10,554 nucleotides of DNA from an uncultured Bacilli bacterium (GCA_934101625.1 CAKORV010000030.1:1-10554), one strand, 5' to 3'; positions 1-7,184 are shown, counted from the first letter of the stretch. Numbers and translations are program-made. Notes: generated by a model from the letters alone, not told the origin.

Positions 1-77
1 AAGTATGCATAACTTACTCCAATAGTTAATACTAATATACTTACTATCAAATACACAATATATTTTTTATTTTTCAT
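1..77 (-). CDS. Exported protein, N-terminal fragment (signal peptide only; runs off the window)
   Basis: ATG at 77-75 opens a frame that stays open to the window edge, giving 25 codons. It begins MKNKKY, then a hydrophobic stretch (IVYLIVSILVLTIGVSYAY), which is a typical short positively charged N-region plus hydrophobic core ending in an A-Y type cleavage area. This kind of start is common in camelysin/TasA-like and pilin-like surface proteins of Gram-positive bacteria, but the mature part is missing so the family cannot be named. A perfect ribosome binding site (AAGGAG, about 6-7 bases before the ATG) supports it strongly. The gene lies behind the structured leader at 80-290, which probably controls it. 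It could equally be a single-pass membrane protein. Confidence 0.8.
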   Translation of the reverse strand, partial: MKNKKYIVYLIVSILVLTIGVSYAY

Positions 78-101
78 AACAAGCTCCTTTTTCATTACAT
101 G

Positions 102-129
102 AAAAAATCCATAGACTAGTGCCTATGAA
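102..129 (-). terminator. Second terminator-like hairpin in the leader
   Basis: On the minus strand UUCAUAG (129-123) pairs with CUAUGGA (114-108), seven pairs including one G-U, with an eight-base loop, and is followed by six U (107-102). The U tract in turn can pair with the A-rich stretch abutting the ribosome binding site of the exported-protein gene (TTTTTCAT 106-99 with ATGAAAAA 95-88, three-base loop). It lies only 13 bases after the U tract of the first stem, giving two stop points in series. Confidence 0.5.
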
Positions 130-141
130 CTTAATTTCACG

Positions 142-234
142 AAAAAACTATGAGAGTTATTTACCTTTAACCCCCCCCGATTTCTGTACCAAGTTTGGTA
201 CTTAATTCGAAGAAAATTACTTCTCTCATAGTTT
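142..234 (-). terminator. Long-range terminator/attenuator stem in the leader RNA
   Basis: AAACTATGAGAG (234-223) and CTCTCATAGTTT (156-145) are a perfect 12-bp inverted repeat separated by 66 bases; the right arm runs into a U tract (six U, 147-142). Inside the loop there is a second perfect hairpin, GTACCAA/TTGGTAC (201-195 with 192-186, two-base loop), and a weak GAAG/CTTC hairpin just after the left arm. The left arm contains the start codon of the 20-codon frame, so translation initiation and terminator formation should exclude each other. The whole could also be a discrete small RNA of about 114 bases from the promoter start to the U tract. Confidence 0.6.
167..229 (-). CDS. Possible 20-residue leader peptide ending in a G8 tract
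   Basis: A short frame, MREVIFFELSTKLGTEIGGG, runs from ATG 229-227 to TAA 169-167. It has an AAGGAG ribosome binding site (245-240) ten bases ahead and a promoter with predicted start near 255, so it would be the first thing translated from this transcript. Its last three codons (GGG GGG GGT) are made by a run of eight G (C8 on the plus strand, 171-178), striking in DNA this AT-rich. Its start codon sits in the left arm of the terminator-like stem at 145-234. I recognise no homologue. It may be a real attenuation leader peptide, or chance within a structured RNA. Confidence 0.4.
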   Translation of the reverse strand: MREVIFFELSTKLGTEIGGG

Positions 235-261
235 AATTACTCCTTCATATTTTATGTCTTA

Positions 262-290
262 ATTTTATCAAATTACTTAGTTCTATTCAA
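262..290 (-). promoter_or_regulatory. Sigma-A-type promoter for the leader and the exported-protein gene
   Basis: On the minus strand a -35 TTGAAT (290-285) is followed by a 17-base spacer and a -10 TAAAAT (267-262). The start of transcription would be near 255. The -35 box lies inside the last codons of the zinc-ribbon gene, so the leader RNA starts separately from the upstream operon even though that operon has no obvious terminator of its own. Confidence 0.55.
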
Positions 291-758
291 GTACTTTGAA
301 TTAGTTTTCTTTTTTTTATCTTTATACTTTTTGTATAAATCTTTACCAACTTCATAAATAAAGAATCCTGCGATGGCTGCTAGTCCTATACCAATGCTTA
401 CATTATCTTCTGGTGTATCAATTGAACCAACTGGATAATATTCATCTTCTTCATCTGTTTTATTTTCTGGTTTAAAGTCTTTATATTTTCCATATGTTAG
501 ATTATCTTTAGTTATTGTTTTTTGGTAATCTTTGTTTAATTTTTCTAATTCTTTGTCATATTTACCCCAGGTTGAATCATTACACCATCTACAATATAAT
601 GCTTTTCTATCTCTTGGATAATGACATACTGGGCATATTACTGAATCATCTTTTTTTGTTTTTTTATTAGTTCTATGTTTGCATATTGAACAATATATAG
701 TATCTCCTTCATCATGTAAAGTACTATTATTTTTATTTCCACAATTATAACATTTCAT
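273..758 (-). CDS. Membrane-anchored double zinc-ribbon protein, function unknown
   Basis: The 161-residue product has two zinc-ribbon-like knuckle pairs in its first 60 residues: C3/C6 with C23/C26, and C42/C45 (CPVC) with C56/C59 (CRWC). A charged linker (about 66-118) follows, then one hydrophobic segment (about 119-138, rich in G, A and I) and a very lysine-rich tail. With an uncleaved single membrane span and a basic tail, the ribbons and tail probably lie on opposite sides or the tail hugs the membrane; topology is not certain. Start at ATG 758 has GAGGAG six bases ahead. It is the last gene of the polymerase-YolD unit, 19 bases after yolD-like stop, with no terminator between, so co-transcription is likely. 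No specific function is recognised; zinc ribbons of this kind bind nucleic acid or protein. Confidence 0.85.
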   Translation of the reverse strand: MKCYNCGNKNNSTLHDEGDTIYCSICKHRTNKKTKKDDSVICPVCHYPRDRKALYCRWCNDSTWGKYDKELEKLNKDYQKTITKDNLTYGKYKDFKPENKTDEEDEYYPVGSIDTPEDNVSIGIGLAAIAGFFIYEVGKDLYKKYKDKKKKTNSKYLNRTK

Positions 759-777
759 TTTAGACTCCTCTTACTAT

Positions 778-1194
778 TTATATTATATCATTAAATATGT
801 CTCCTGTAATATTAATTATGTCATTCATGTAAATTATTACATTATTATTTAGTTTTATATTTTCCTGTACTGGATCAATCTGTTTTATTATACCTGTTGT
901 ATTTATGTATTTGCCACCTACTTTTTTATTATCTTTTACAAAGTGAGTTATTGTTACTTCATTTTTGTTGTTTATGTTATCATATAAATATCTTAGTTTA
1001 AAGTTAAGCATATCTTGTTGTTCATCATTCAATTCTATTTTATTTTCTGTAAGTCTTGCTGTTTCTTTTACAGCATTATCATAACCCACTAGTGCTGCGA
1101 ATGGTGCAAATTGAGCACTTCTTTCTTCTATAGTCATATGTTTATGTTTAGATATAGGTCTATTTAAGTTTATTATGTCATCATAGTTATTCAT
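778..1194 (-). CDS. YolD-like family protein
   Basis: The 138-residue protein carries the hallmark YolD block near its N-terminus: RPISKHKHMTIEERSAQFAP followed by FAALVGYDNAV and KETARLT (roughly residues 12-49). YolD-like proteins are small partners nearly always encoded beside a Y-family polymerase in Firmicutes chromosomes, plasmids and phages; their biochemical role (a UmuD-like accessory is the usual suggestion) is not settled. The C-terminal half is beta-rich with no catalytic motif. The start codon overlaps the polymerase stop (ATGA, 1194-1191), and an AGGTGG sequence about nine bases upstream inside the polymerase gene can serve as ribosome binding site, so translational coupling is expected. 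The pairing supports a role in damage tolerance. Confidence 0.92.
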   Translation of the reverse strand: MNNYDDIINLNRPISKHKHMTIEERSAQFAPFAALVGYDNAVKETARLTENKIELNDEQQDMLNFKLRYLYDNINNKNEVTITHFVKDNKKVGGKYINTTGIIKQIDPVQENIKLNNNVIIYMNDIINITGDIFNDII

Positions 1195-2693
1195 CCTTTA
1201 TGTCCACCTACTTCTTTATTTCTATTTCTTGTGGTTGCGCCTTCTTCAAAGTTCATTCCTCTTAATATAGAGTTCTTTCCATATTTCTTTTTTATATTAA
1301 GTAATGTTTTTTGAATTTTCTTTTCTTCTATTTCTCCTTGTTTTTCTTCTTCTTTTTCTTTAGTTATATTTTCATAGTTAGTAAATAAATCTAATTGTTC
1401 AACTGATATTTTCTTCTCTTTATATTCTTCATTTACAAGATTACACGCTGTTAAATTTATTCTTCTAACAAGTAATATTTGATTTATTATTTTTTCATAA
1501 AGTTTTATTACATTTTCTGTTATTATTTCTGTAGATGATGTTTTGTGATCTATATTAATAGTCCCATGCGCGGGTTTTGGTACTTTTCTTCCATAGTTAT
1601 CATTAACTATTTCTCCGTGGTAAAAGCCAGAAATTCTTGAATCATTTAGATTGTCTACATCATATCCAATTGTTAATACTAGTTGATCAGTTATTAAGTG
1701 TTTTTCTACTAAACTTAATGCTAGGTTATCAGCCATTTCTCTTACTATTAGTTTTGCTTTTTCATAGTTATACGGACAATGTAATACTTGACCTTCACTT
1801 ATACTATTAGAACTAGGTTTATAGTTTTTTGCATCTTTTATAGTTGCTGGTTCATAACCCCATGCATGATCAATTAATAGTTCAGCATTTACTCCAAATA
1901 ATTTGAATAATAAATCTTCATTTTGTATAGACATTCTAGCAACATCACCCATTGTATACATATTATTTTCCTCTAACTTTTTTGCATAACCTTTCCCTAC
2001 TCTCCAAAAGTCAGTTAAAGGTTTATGATTCCATAATTCTTTTTTATAACTCATTTCATCTAGTTTAGATAGTCTTACACCATATTTATTAGGTTTCATT
2101 TTTTTAGCAGTGATATCCATTGCTACTTTAGCTAAGTACATATTTGTACCAATACCTGCGGTAGCGGTTATTCCAGTTGTTTTGTAAACATCTTCTATTA
2201 TTTTTATTACTAATTCTTCTGAAGACGTTTTATAGTAGTTTAAATATTCTGTTATATCACAAAATACTTCATCAATTGAGTATACAAGTATATCTTCTGG
2301 AGCAATATATTTTAAGTATATATTATATATTTGTGTACTGTATTTCATGTATAAGTTCATTCTAGGTACAGCAGTTATAAAGTCTACTTCTAGATTTGGA
2401 TTATTTTTAAGTTCTGTATCTATGTATGATTTTCCTATAAAAGGTTTATAGTAATTATTTTTTCTTCTTTGATAGTTTACTTCTTTTATTTTTGCTTTTG
2501 CTTCAAATAGTCTACATCTTCCCGAAAGTCCATAAGATTTAAGTGATGGAGAAACAGCTAAACATATTGTTTTATCAGTTCTTGATTCATCTGCAACTAA
2601 AAGATTTGTATTAAGTGGATCTAAGTTTCTTTCTCTACATTCTACAGATGCATAGAAACTTTTTAAGTCTATACACATATAAATTTTATTCAC
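1191..2693 (-). CDS. Y-family DNA polymerase (UmuC/UvrX type)
   Basis: Translesion polymerase of 500 residues that copies damaged DNA at low fidelity. Seen: the palm metal site at the N-terminus (MCIDLKSFYASVE, first Asp residue 9), the second catalytic acidic pair in YSIDEVF (Asp141, Glu142), a helix-hairpin-helix-like stretch (DFWRVGKGYAKKLEE), a little-finger region, and a sliding-clamp-binding motif QLDLF (about 433-437). The end, GATTRNRNKEVGGHKG, is typical of Firmicutes UmuC/UvrX proteins. I choose GTG 2693-2691 as start because AGGAGG (2705-2700) is six bases ahead; a longer frame from TTG 2711 would encode that ribosome binding site itself. It overlaps the YolD-like gene by four bases. 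No promoter or LexA-type operator is visible in the 41 bases between it and rny; see findings. Confidence 0.95.
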   Translation of the reverse strand: MNKIYMCIDLKSFYASVECRERNLDPLNTNLLVADESRTDKTICLAVSPSLKSYGLSGRCRLFEAKAKIKEVNYQRRKNNYYKPFIGKSYIDTELKNNPNLEVDFITAVPRMNLYMKYSTQIYNIYLKYIAPEDILVYSIDEVFCDITEYLNYYKTSSEELVIKIIEDVYKTTGITATAGIGTNMYLAKVAMDITAKKMKPNKYGVRLSKLDEMSYKKELWNHKPLTDFWRVGKGYAKKLEENNMYTMGDVARMSIQNEDLLFKLFGVNAELLIDHAWGYEPATIKDAKNYKPSSNSISEGQVLHCPYNYEKAKLIVREMADNLALSLVEKHLITDQLVLTIGYDVDNLNDSRISGFYHGEIVNDNYGRKVPKPAHGTINIDHKTSSTEIITENVIKLYEKIINQILLVRRINLTACNLVNEEYKEKKISVEQLDLFTNYENITKEKEEEKQGEIEEKKIQKTLLNIKKKYGKNSILRGMNFEEGATTRNRNKEVGGHKG

Positions 2694-2709
2694 TATTAAC
2701 CTCCTATAC

Positions 2710-2730
2710 AAAAACCCGTATTTAACGGGT
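2710..2730 (-). terminator. Rho-independent terminator of rny
   Basis: On the minus strand ACCCGU (2730-2725), loop UAAAU, ACGGGU (2719-2714), then four more U (2713-2710). Compact stem with three G-C pairs in a row, four bases after the rny stop codon. Its U run ends four bases before the AGGAGG of the polymerase gene. Confidence 0.85.
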
Positions 2731-2734
2731 AATT

Positions 2735-4288
2735 TTATTTTGCAATTTCTTCAGCTCTTGTTTCTCTTATTACAACTACTTTAATTGTACCAGGATATTG
2801 CATTTCTTCTTCTACTCTATCTTTTATATTTCTTGCTATTTTATAACTTTCTAAGTCATCTACTTCTTCTGGTCTTACAATAACTCTTAATTCTCTACCT
2901 GCTTGCATTGCAAATGTTTTTTCAACACCAGGTATAGAATTACCTATTTCTTCAAGTTGTTCTAATCTTTTTATATAGTTTTCTAATGAATCATTTCTAG
3001 CACCAGGTCTTGCTGCTGATAAAGTATCTGCAATTGATACTAATTCACTTATTACTGTAGTTGCTTTTTTATCACCATGATGACTTTCTATTGCATTTAT
3101 AACTATTGGATTTTCTCCATACTTTTTACATATTTCTGCTCCAAGTTCTACATGTGATCCTTCAACTTCAAAGTCTATAGCTTTACCAATATCATGAAGT
3201 AGTCCAGCTCTTTTAGCAAGTGCAACATTTTCTCCTAGTTCACTGGCAAGTAATCCAGTTAAGTTAGCAACTTCAATTGAATGTTGTAAAGCATTTTGTC
3301 CATAACTAGTTCTAAAGTATAATTTACCTATTAATTCAACTAGTTCAGGATTAACCCTAGTTATACTTAAACTAAATAAGGCTTCTTCTCCTTTTTCACG
3401 AATAGTTCTTTTAAAGTCTTCACATACTTTATCATATATTTCTTCTATTCTTGCTGGATGTATTCTACCATCTTTAATTAATTGTTCAAGTGTTACTTTA
3501 GCAATCTCTCTTCTAAGTGGATCAAAACTTGATAATACTATTACTTCTGGAGTATCATCTATTATTAGATCTACTCCTGTAATAGATTCAATTGTTCTAA
3601 TGTTTCTTCCCTCTCTACCAATTATTCTACCTTTCATTTCATCATTAGGTAAAACCACTGTAGATACAGTTTGTTCACTTGCAACATCTGTTGCATATCT
3701 TTGCATACTATTTATTAAATACTCTTTACTCTTTTTATCTGCTTCTAACTTAGCATCATTTTCTCTTTCTCTTAAATAAATAGCTATTTCTTTTGACATA
3801 TCATCTTCAACTTTTTTCATAACAAGTTCTCTTGCTTTTTCTTTACTGAATCCTGATATTCTTTCTAAAAGTTCAATTTGTTCTTTTAAAATTGATTCCA
3901 TTTTTGCATCTTTTTCTTGAATTTCCTTTTGTTTAGCTAATAAATCTTTATCTCTTAAATCTAAATTTTTTTCTCTTTCTTGTAATAGTTCATCTCTTTT
4001 ATTAAGACTATTCTCTCTATTTTCTACAAGTTCTTTAAGTTCAGTTATTTCTTTTTTCTTTTCTTTTATTTCTGCATCAGTTTCTTGTTTTATTTTATAA
4101 CTTTCTTCTTTTAATTCTAATATTCCATCTCTTTTGTATTTTTCAGCATCTTTTTGTGCTTTTTCTAATAATTTATCAGCTTCATTTTTTATATTTATTA
4201 CTCTTAATTTATTCAATAAATAAACAACGATTACTCCCAAAAATAATCCAATTAATATTAGCAAAATGGAGAATCCTAAATCATTCAT
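2735..4288 (-). CDS. rny: Ribonuclease Y
   Basis: Membrane-bound endoribonuclease that starts mRNA decay and works with the RNA degradosome in Gram-positive bacteria. The 517-residue length matches the family. Order of parts: N-terminal membrane helix (about 6-25), long charged coiled coil (about 35-195), KH RNA-binding domain with the GRIIGREGRNIR loop (220-231), then the HD metal-dependent phosphodiesterase domain with His336, the HD pair His365-Asp366 (LLHDIGKAID), His403-His404 and Asp421, so the catalytic set is complete. The C-terminal region (about 450-517) is also conserved. ATG 4288 has TGGAGG six bases ahead. It is monocistronic by its signals: own promoter at 4333-4361 and own terminator at 2710-2730. 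Confidence 0.98.
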   Translation of the reverse strand: MNDLGFSILLILIGLFLGVIVVYLLNKLRVINIKNEADKLLEKAQKDAEKYKRDGILELKEESYKIKQETDAEIKEKKKEITELKELVENRENSLNKRDELLQEREKNLDLRDKDLLAKQKEIQEKDAKMESILKEQIELLERISGFSKEKARELVMKKVEDDMSKEIAIYLRERENDAKLEADKKSKEYLINSMQRYATDVASEQTVSTVVLPNDEMKGRIIGREGRNIRTIESITGVDLIIDDTPEVIVLSSFDPLRREIAKVTLEQLIKDGRIHPARIEEIYDKVCEDFKRTIREKGEEALFSLSITRVNPELVELIGKLYFRTSYGQNALQHSIEVANLTGLLASELGENVALAKRAGLLHDIGKAIDFEVEGSHVELGAEICKKYGENPIVINAIESHHGDKKATTVISELVSIADTLSAARPGARNDSLENYIKRLEQLEEIGNSIPGVEKTFAMQAGRELRVIVRPEEVDDLESYKIARNIKDRVEEEMQYPGTIKVVVIRETRAEEIAK

Positions 4289-4332
4289 ATTTTTCCTCCA
4301 TTCTTTATAAAGAAGTTTACACCTCTAATTTA

Positions 4333-4361
4333 ATTTTAATACATTTTTGTATAAAGTTCAA
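4333..4361 (-). promoter_or_regulatory. Promoter of rny
   Basis: A -35 TTGAAC (4361-4356) overlaps the stop codon of the glycosylase gene; a 17-base spacer leads to -10 TAAAAT (4338-4333). Transcription should start near 4326, giving a leader of about 38 bases. The spacer is itself a perfect inverted repeat (ATACA, four-base centre, TGTAT, 4339-4352), a possible operator, though short and AT-rich. Confidence 0.6.
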
Positions 4362-5194
4362 TCTTTTTTATTTCTTTCTATATGATAGAAATATTGTATT
4401 ACTAATCCACTGTATTGATTATATTGACTTTTAATATATTTACTTATTGAATTTATATCATTTTTTATATTATAGTGACTACTAATGTATTGTTTTACCC
4501 ATGTATCTATTGGATATGTATCAAATCTAGAATATGCAAATAGTAATATACAACTTGCTACTTTTAAGCCTATTCCCTTTATAGACATTAATTCTTTAAG
4601 AGATTCTTCTGTACTTAATTTTTCTAAATCATCTAAGAAGTTCTTGTTTTCTTTTAGTTTATTTAATGCATCATATACATATTTATCTCTAAATCCTAAT
4701 CCAAGAGTTTTAAGTTCATCTAATGTTATATCTTTTAATTCATTGTATGTTGGAAATAAATAATATTCTTTATTTTTAAATATTACTTTTTTACCATAAT
4801 GTTCTGATAAATTATTTATTATTTTTGTTATTCTTTTTACATTGTTATTTTGACTTATTATATAACTAATAAACATTTCAAATTTATCTTGTTTAAGTAT
4901 TTTATATCCTTTACATTTTTCAATGTCCTTTTTTAAGTTATTATCTATTGAAACTAAATAGTCATTTATTTTATTATAGTCTCTTTTTAAGTCTAAGTAT
5001 TCTTTTATTATGTTTTCTAAATTATCTTCGTTATTACTTTCTATTAGTAAGCATTTATTATTTTCTTTTATATTTATTATGCGATCACTCAATATTAAAG
5101 TTATGCTTTTATCGCTTTCTAAAGTCATTCTAAATGTTTGACCACTAAATATGGTGTCATAAAGATTTATGTCTTTTTTAGGAATACTTATCAT
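4358..5194 (-). CDS. OGG1-type 8-oxoguanine DNA glycosylase / AP lyase
   Basis: Base-excision repair enzyme of the helix-hairpin-helix GPD superfamily, 278 residues. Seen: the OGG N-terminal domain with SGQTFRM (17-23), the YIISQNNNVKRI helix (about 111-122) typical of OGG1 homologues, the hairpin SIKGIGLKVASC (204-215) holding the catalytic lysine (Lys211), and YPIDTWV with the catalytic aspartate (Asp230). Lysine at that position indicates a bifunctional glycosylase/lyase instead of the monofunctional AlkA type. The expected substrate is oxidised guanine; substrate preference cannot be read from sequence. ATG 5194 overlaps the upstream phosphoglycerol-transferase stop (ATGA) and has AGGAGA about eight bases ahead, so the two genes are coupled. 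The stop codon lies inside the -35 box of rny and there is no terminator between. Confidence 0.93.
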   Translation of the reverse strand: MISIPKKDINLYDTIFSGQTFRMTLESDKSITLILSDRIINIKENNKCLLIESNNEDNLENIIKEYLDLKRDYNKINDYLVSIDNNLKKDIEKCKGYKILKQDKFEMFISYIISQNNNVKRITKIINNLSEHYGKKVIFKNKEYYLFPTYNELKDITLDELKTLGLGFRDKYVYDALNKLKENKNFLDDLEKLSTEESLKELMSIKGIGLKVASCILLFAYSRFDTYPIDTWVKQYISSHYNIKNDINSISKYIKSQYNQYSGLVIQYFYHIERNKKD

Positions 5195-7128
5195 AAAGGT
5201 AATCTCCTATAGTAATCTAGATAAATGTCATCTTTTTCATATAGTAGCATACTTGATACTGTAAATCTTTTATATACTTCTTCATTTATTTTATTTAAAT
5301 ATTCTTCATCTACATCTTTAAATTTGGTATATGTTTCTGTCATTGAATTATAACTAGCATTTTCATTTATCCAACTTCTATCACTTAGTATTACCAAACC
5401 TTCACTATCACTTAAAGCATCATTTCCAATGAGTAATCTTGAATCGTATTCTATTCCAAATAAATTATATATTGTAGGTAATAAATCTATACTACTTACA
5501 TATTTATCTACTATTACATTTTCTGTCATACCACTATTGTATATTATTAGGCTTGTATGAAAGTTTTCAAATTTATCATTTCTATCTTTTTCACTTATTT
5601 CATTAAGTTCACTTTTTGTTAATCCATATGGATAATGATCTGGTGATAGTACAATTACTGTGTCATCTAACTTCCCTTTATTTTCTAATTCAGTTATTAG
5701 TGCATTTAGTGCACGATCTAACTCTATATTTGCTGCTAGATATGCTTTTACATGTTCACTATATGGAAGATCACTTACTAAATCTTTGTTTTTATAAGAC
5801 ATACTATTATCTTTAAATGTGTAATTTAAGTGTCCACTTACTGTCATATAATATGTAACAAAACTATCACTATCTATATAATCATCAATTGTAGCATTAA
5901 TCATTTCTAAATCACTTTCTGGCCATATGTTACAGTTGATAAGTTTTTCTAAGCCATTACCACATCCTTTGTAATCAAATCCTAAATTAGGATGACTTAG
6001 ATTTCTATCATAAAATTTATATGTATGATCATGATATGCATTTATTTCTTTATAACCCATTTTTTTAAACACATTACCTAGTCCATAAGGCATATCAATA
6101 AAACTACTTCTGTAAAAACTCCATACTCCTTCTTTTGGTAATAAACCATTTAAAGCCATGTATTCACCATCACTTGTACTAATTGAATATAATGGTTGAT
6201 AATAATTTTTAAATATAAATGAATTATTGACAAGTTTGTATAAAGTTGGTGTTAATTCTTTGTCTACTGCGATAGTATCAAATCCTTCTGCAGTTATATA
6301 TATTAAATTCTTACCTTCAAATATACCTGTATACTCATTTTTATTAGTAGGTTGTGCATTCTTAAAGTATTCATGTAGTTTTATTACATCTTCATTTGTT
6401 TCATTTTCAATTAGTTCATCAAAATTTATATCAATTATATTATATTCAATTTCATCTATTTCTCTTGAGGTTTCTTTTGATATTTCAAATTTTTCATCAA
6501 AACCAAATATAAATCTTTCTACATCCATCACTTCCATGCTTAGTAATCCTGTTTTATTAATTAATAACATTGGAGCATGTGTTTCAAAATATAATCTATG
6601 TAAAGAGTACATACCATTATTACTGAATATAATTATTAATGATTTTACTAAGAAAAGTATTATAAATGCTATAGATAGAATTATATTGTTTAATTTTGAT
6701 TTATTATAATTAAATATTTTTTTACCAAGTATTATAAATAAGATAAGAGGTAATAGCATTATTATTATTACTAATATATTATTTTTTATCATAATTAGAA
6801 TTGAACTAAAAAATCCACCAAAGACTTGTTCAGTTCCTTTTATTACACTAAATACTGAGTATATTGAATTATAAAATTTGTAATACACATATTGACTAAT
6901 ATAAATAAGTGTTATAAATATAGATAATATTATAGATATTATTCTGTTTGTTTTTGGTTTTCCTAAACTAGATAATAGTGTAAATAATACTGCAAATGAG
7001 ATACTGAATAGTACTATTAATAGAGTATGATAACTAAGTACATTATGTAATATAAAATGCTTATATATAAGTTCTAAATATAGTATTAAAAATATAAAAT
7101 ATATTATTAAATTTAATTTCTTTTTCAT
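5191..7128 (-). CDS. Lipoteichoic-acid-synthase-type phosphoglycerol transferase
   Basis: Membrane enzyme of the LtaS/sulfatase superfamily, 645 residues, that moves glycerol phosphate from phosphatidylglycerol onto a growing polymer outside the cell. Seen: five hydrophobic segments in the first 170 residues (about 5-25, 34-54, 62-84, 108-135, 147-169), a linker, then the extracellular domain with Glu281 (YITAEGFDT), the catalytic Thr318 (STSDGEYM), Arg375 (FYDRNLSH), His433 (SGHLNY) and Asp497-His498 (SPDHYPYG), which match the LtaS metal and active-site set. ATG 7128 is chosen because an AGGGTG sequence sits at good distance; GTG 7137 would leave the site touching the start. Its own extended -10 promoter is at 7146. 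It overlaps the glycosylase gene by four bases, an unusual envelope-repair pairing. LtaS versus a branched-glycan phosphoglycerol transferase cannot be decided. Confidence 0.92.
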   Translation of the reverse strand: MKKKLNLIIYFIFLILYLELIYKHFILHNVLSYHTLLIVLFSISFAVLFTLLSSLGKPKTNRIISIILSIFITLIYISQYVYYKFYNSIYSVFSVIKGTEQVFGGFFSSILIMIKNNILVIIIMLLPLILFIILGKKIFNYNKSKLNNIILSIAFIILFLVKSLIIIFSNNGMYSLHRLYFETHAPMLLINKTGLLSMEVMDVERFIFGFDEKFEISKETSREIDEIEYNIIDINFDELIENETNEDVIKLHEYFKNAQPTNKNEYTGIFEGKNLIYITAEGFDTIAVDKELTPTLYKLVNNSFIFKNYYQPLYSISTSDGEYMALNGLLPKEGVWSFYRSSFIDMPYGLGNVFKKMGYKEINAYHDHTYKFYDRNLSHPNLGFDYKGCGNGLEKLINCNIWPESDLEMINATIDDYIDSDSFVTYYMTVSGHLNYTFKDNSMSYKNKDLVSDLPYSEHVKAYLAANIELDRALNALITELENKGKLDDTVIVLSPDHYPYGLTKSELNEISEKDRNDKFENFHTSLIIYNSGMTENVIVDKYVSSIDLLPTIYNLFGIEYDSRLLIGNDALSDSEGLVILSDRSWINENASYNSMTETYTKFKDVDEEYLNKINEEVYKRFTVSSMLLYEKDDIYLDYYRRLPL

Positions 7129-7145
7129 GATAAACACCCTACCTA

Positions 7146-7154
7146 ATTATATCA
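7146..7154 (-). promoter_or_regulatory. Extended -10 promoter of the phosphoglycerol transferase operon
   Basis: The minus strand reads TGATATAAT (7154-7146), a perfect TGn-TATAAT. The -35 is weak: TTGTGT (7176-7171) at a long 19-base spacing is the best I see, and it overlaps the terminator of the upstream gene. The transcript would start near 7139 with an untranslated leader of only about 11 bases. Confidence 0.6.
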
Positions 7155-7161
7155 CATAAAG

Positions 7162-7184
7162 AAAAAAGAAACACAACGTTTCTT
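7162..7184 (-). terminator. Terminator after the DUF1292 gene
   Basis: AAGAAAC (7184-7178), five-base loop, GTTTCTT (7172-7166), then four further U (7165-7162). The left arm overlaps the stop codon of the DUF1292 gene. It separates that two-gene unit from the phosphoglycerol transferase promoter just downstream. Confidence 0.75.

Noticed and set aside
80..255. Known riboswitch or T-box in the leader
   Set aside because: The T-box GGTGG-type antiterminator motif, preQ1, SAM, fluoride and other familiar cores are not visible; only generic stems are.
2694..2711. Longer polymerase start at TTG 2711
   Set aside because: The extra residues (YRR) are the translated AGGAGG itself; GTG at 2693 has that site at ideal distance.
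4301..4314. Perfect 14-bp palindrome TTCTTTATAAAGAA in the rny leader
   Set aside because: Short and purely AT-rich apart from two G/C pairs; chance is likely. No U run follows, so not a terminator.
6227..6709. 160-codon plus-strand open frame inside the phosphoglycerol transferase gene
   Set aside because: It lies antisense to a clear conserved gene, shows no recognisable domain and has no promoter or ribosome binding site; antisense frames stay open easily in this codon usage.
7129..7137. GTG 7137 as start of the phosphoglycerol transferase
   Set aside because: The purine-rich site directly abuts or overlaps this codon; ATG 7128 has proper spacing and begins with a normal lysine-rich N-terminus.
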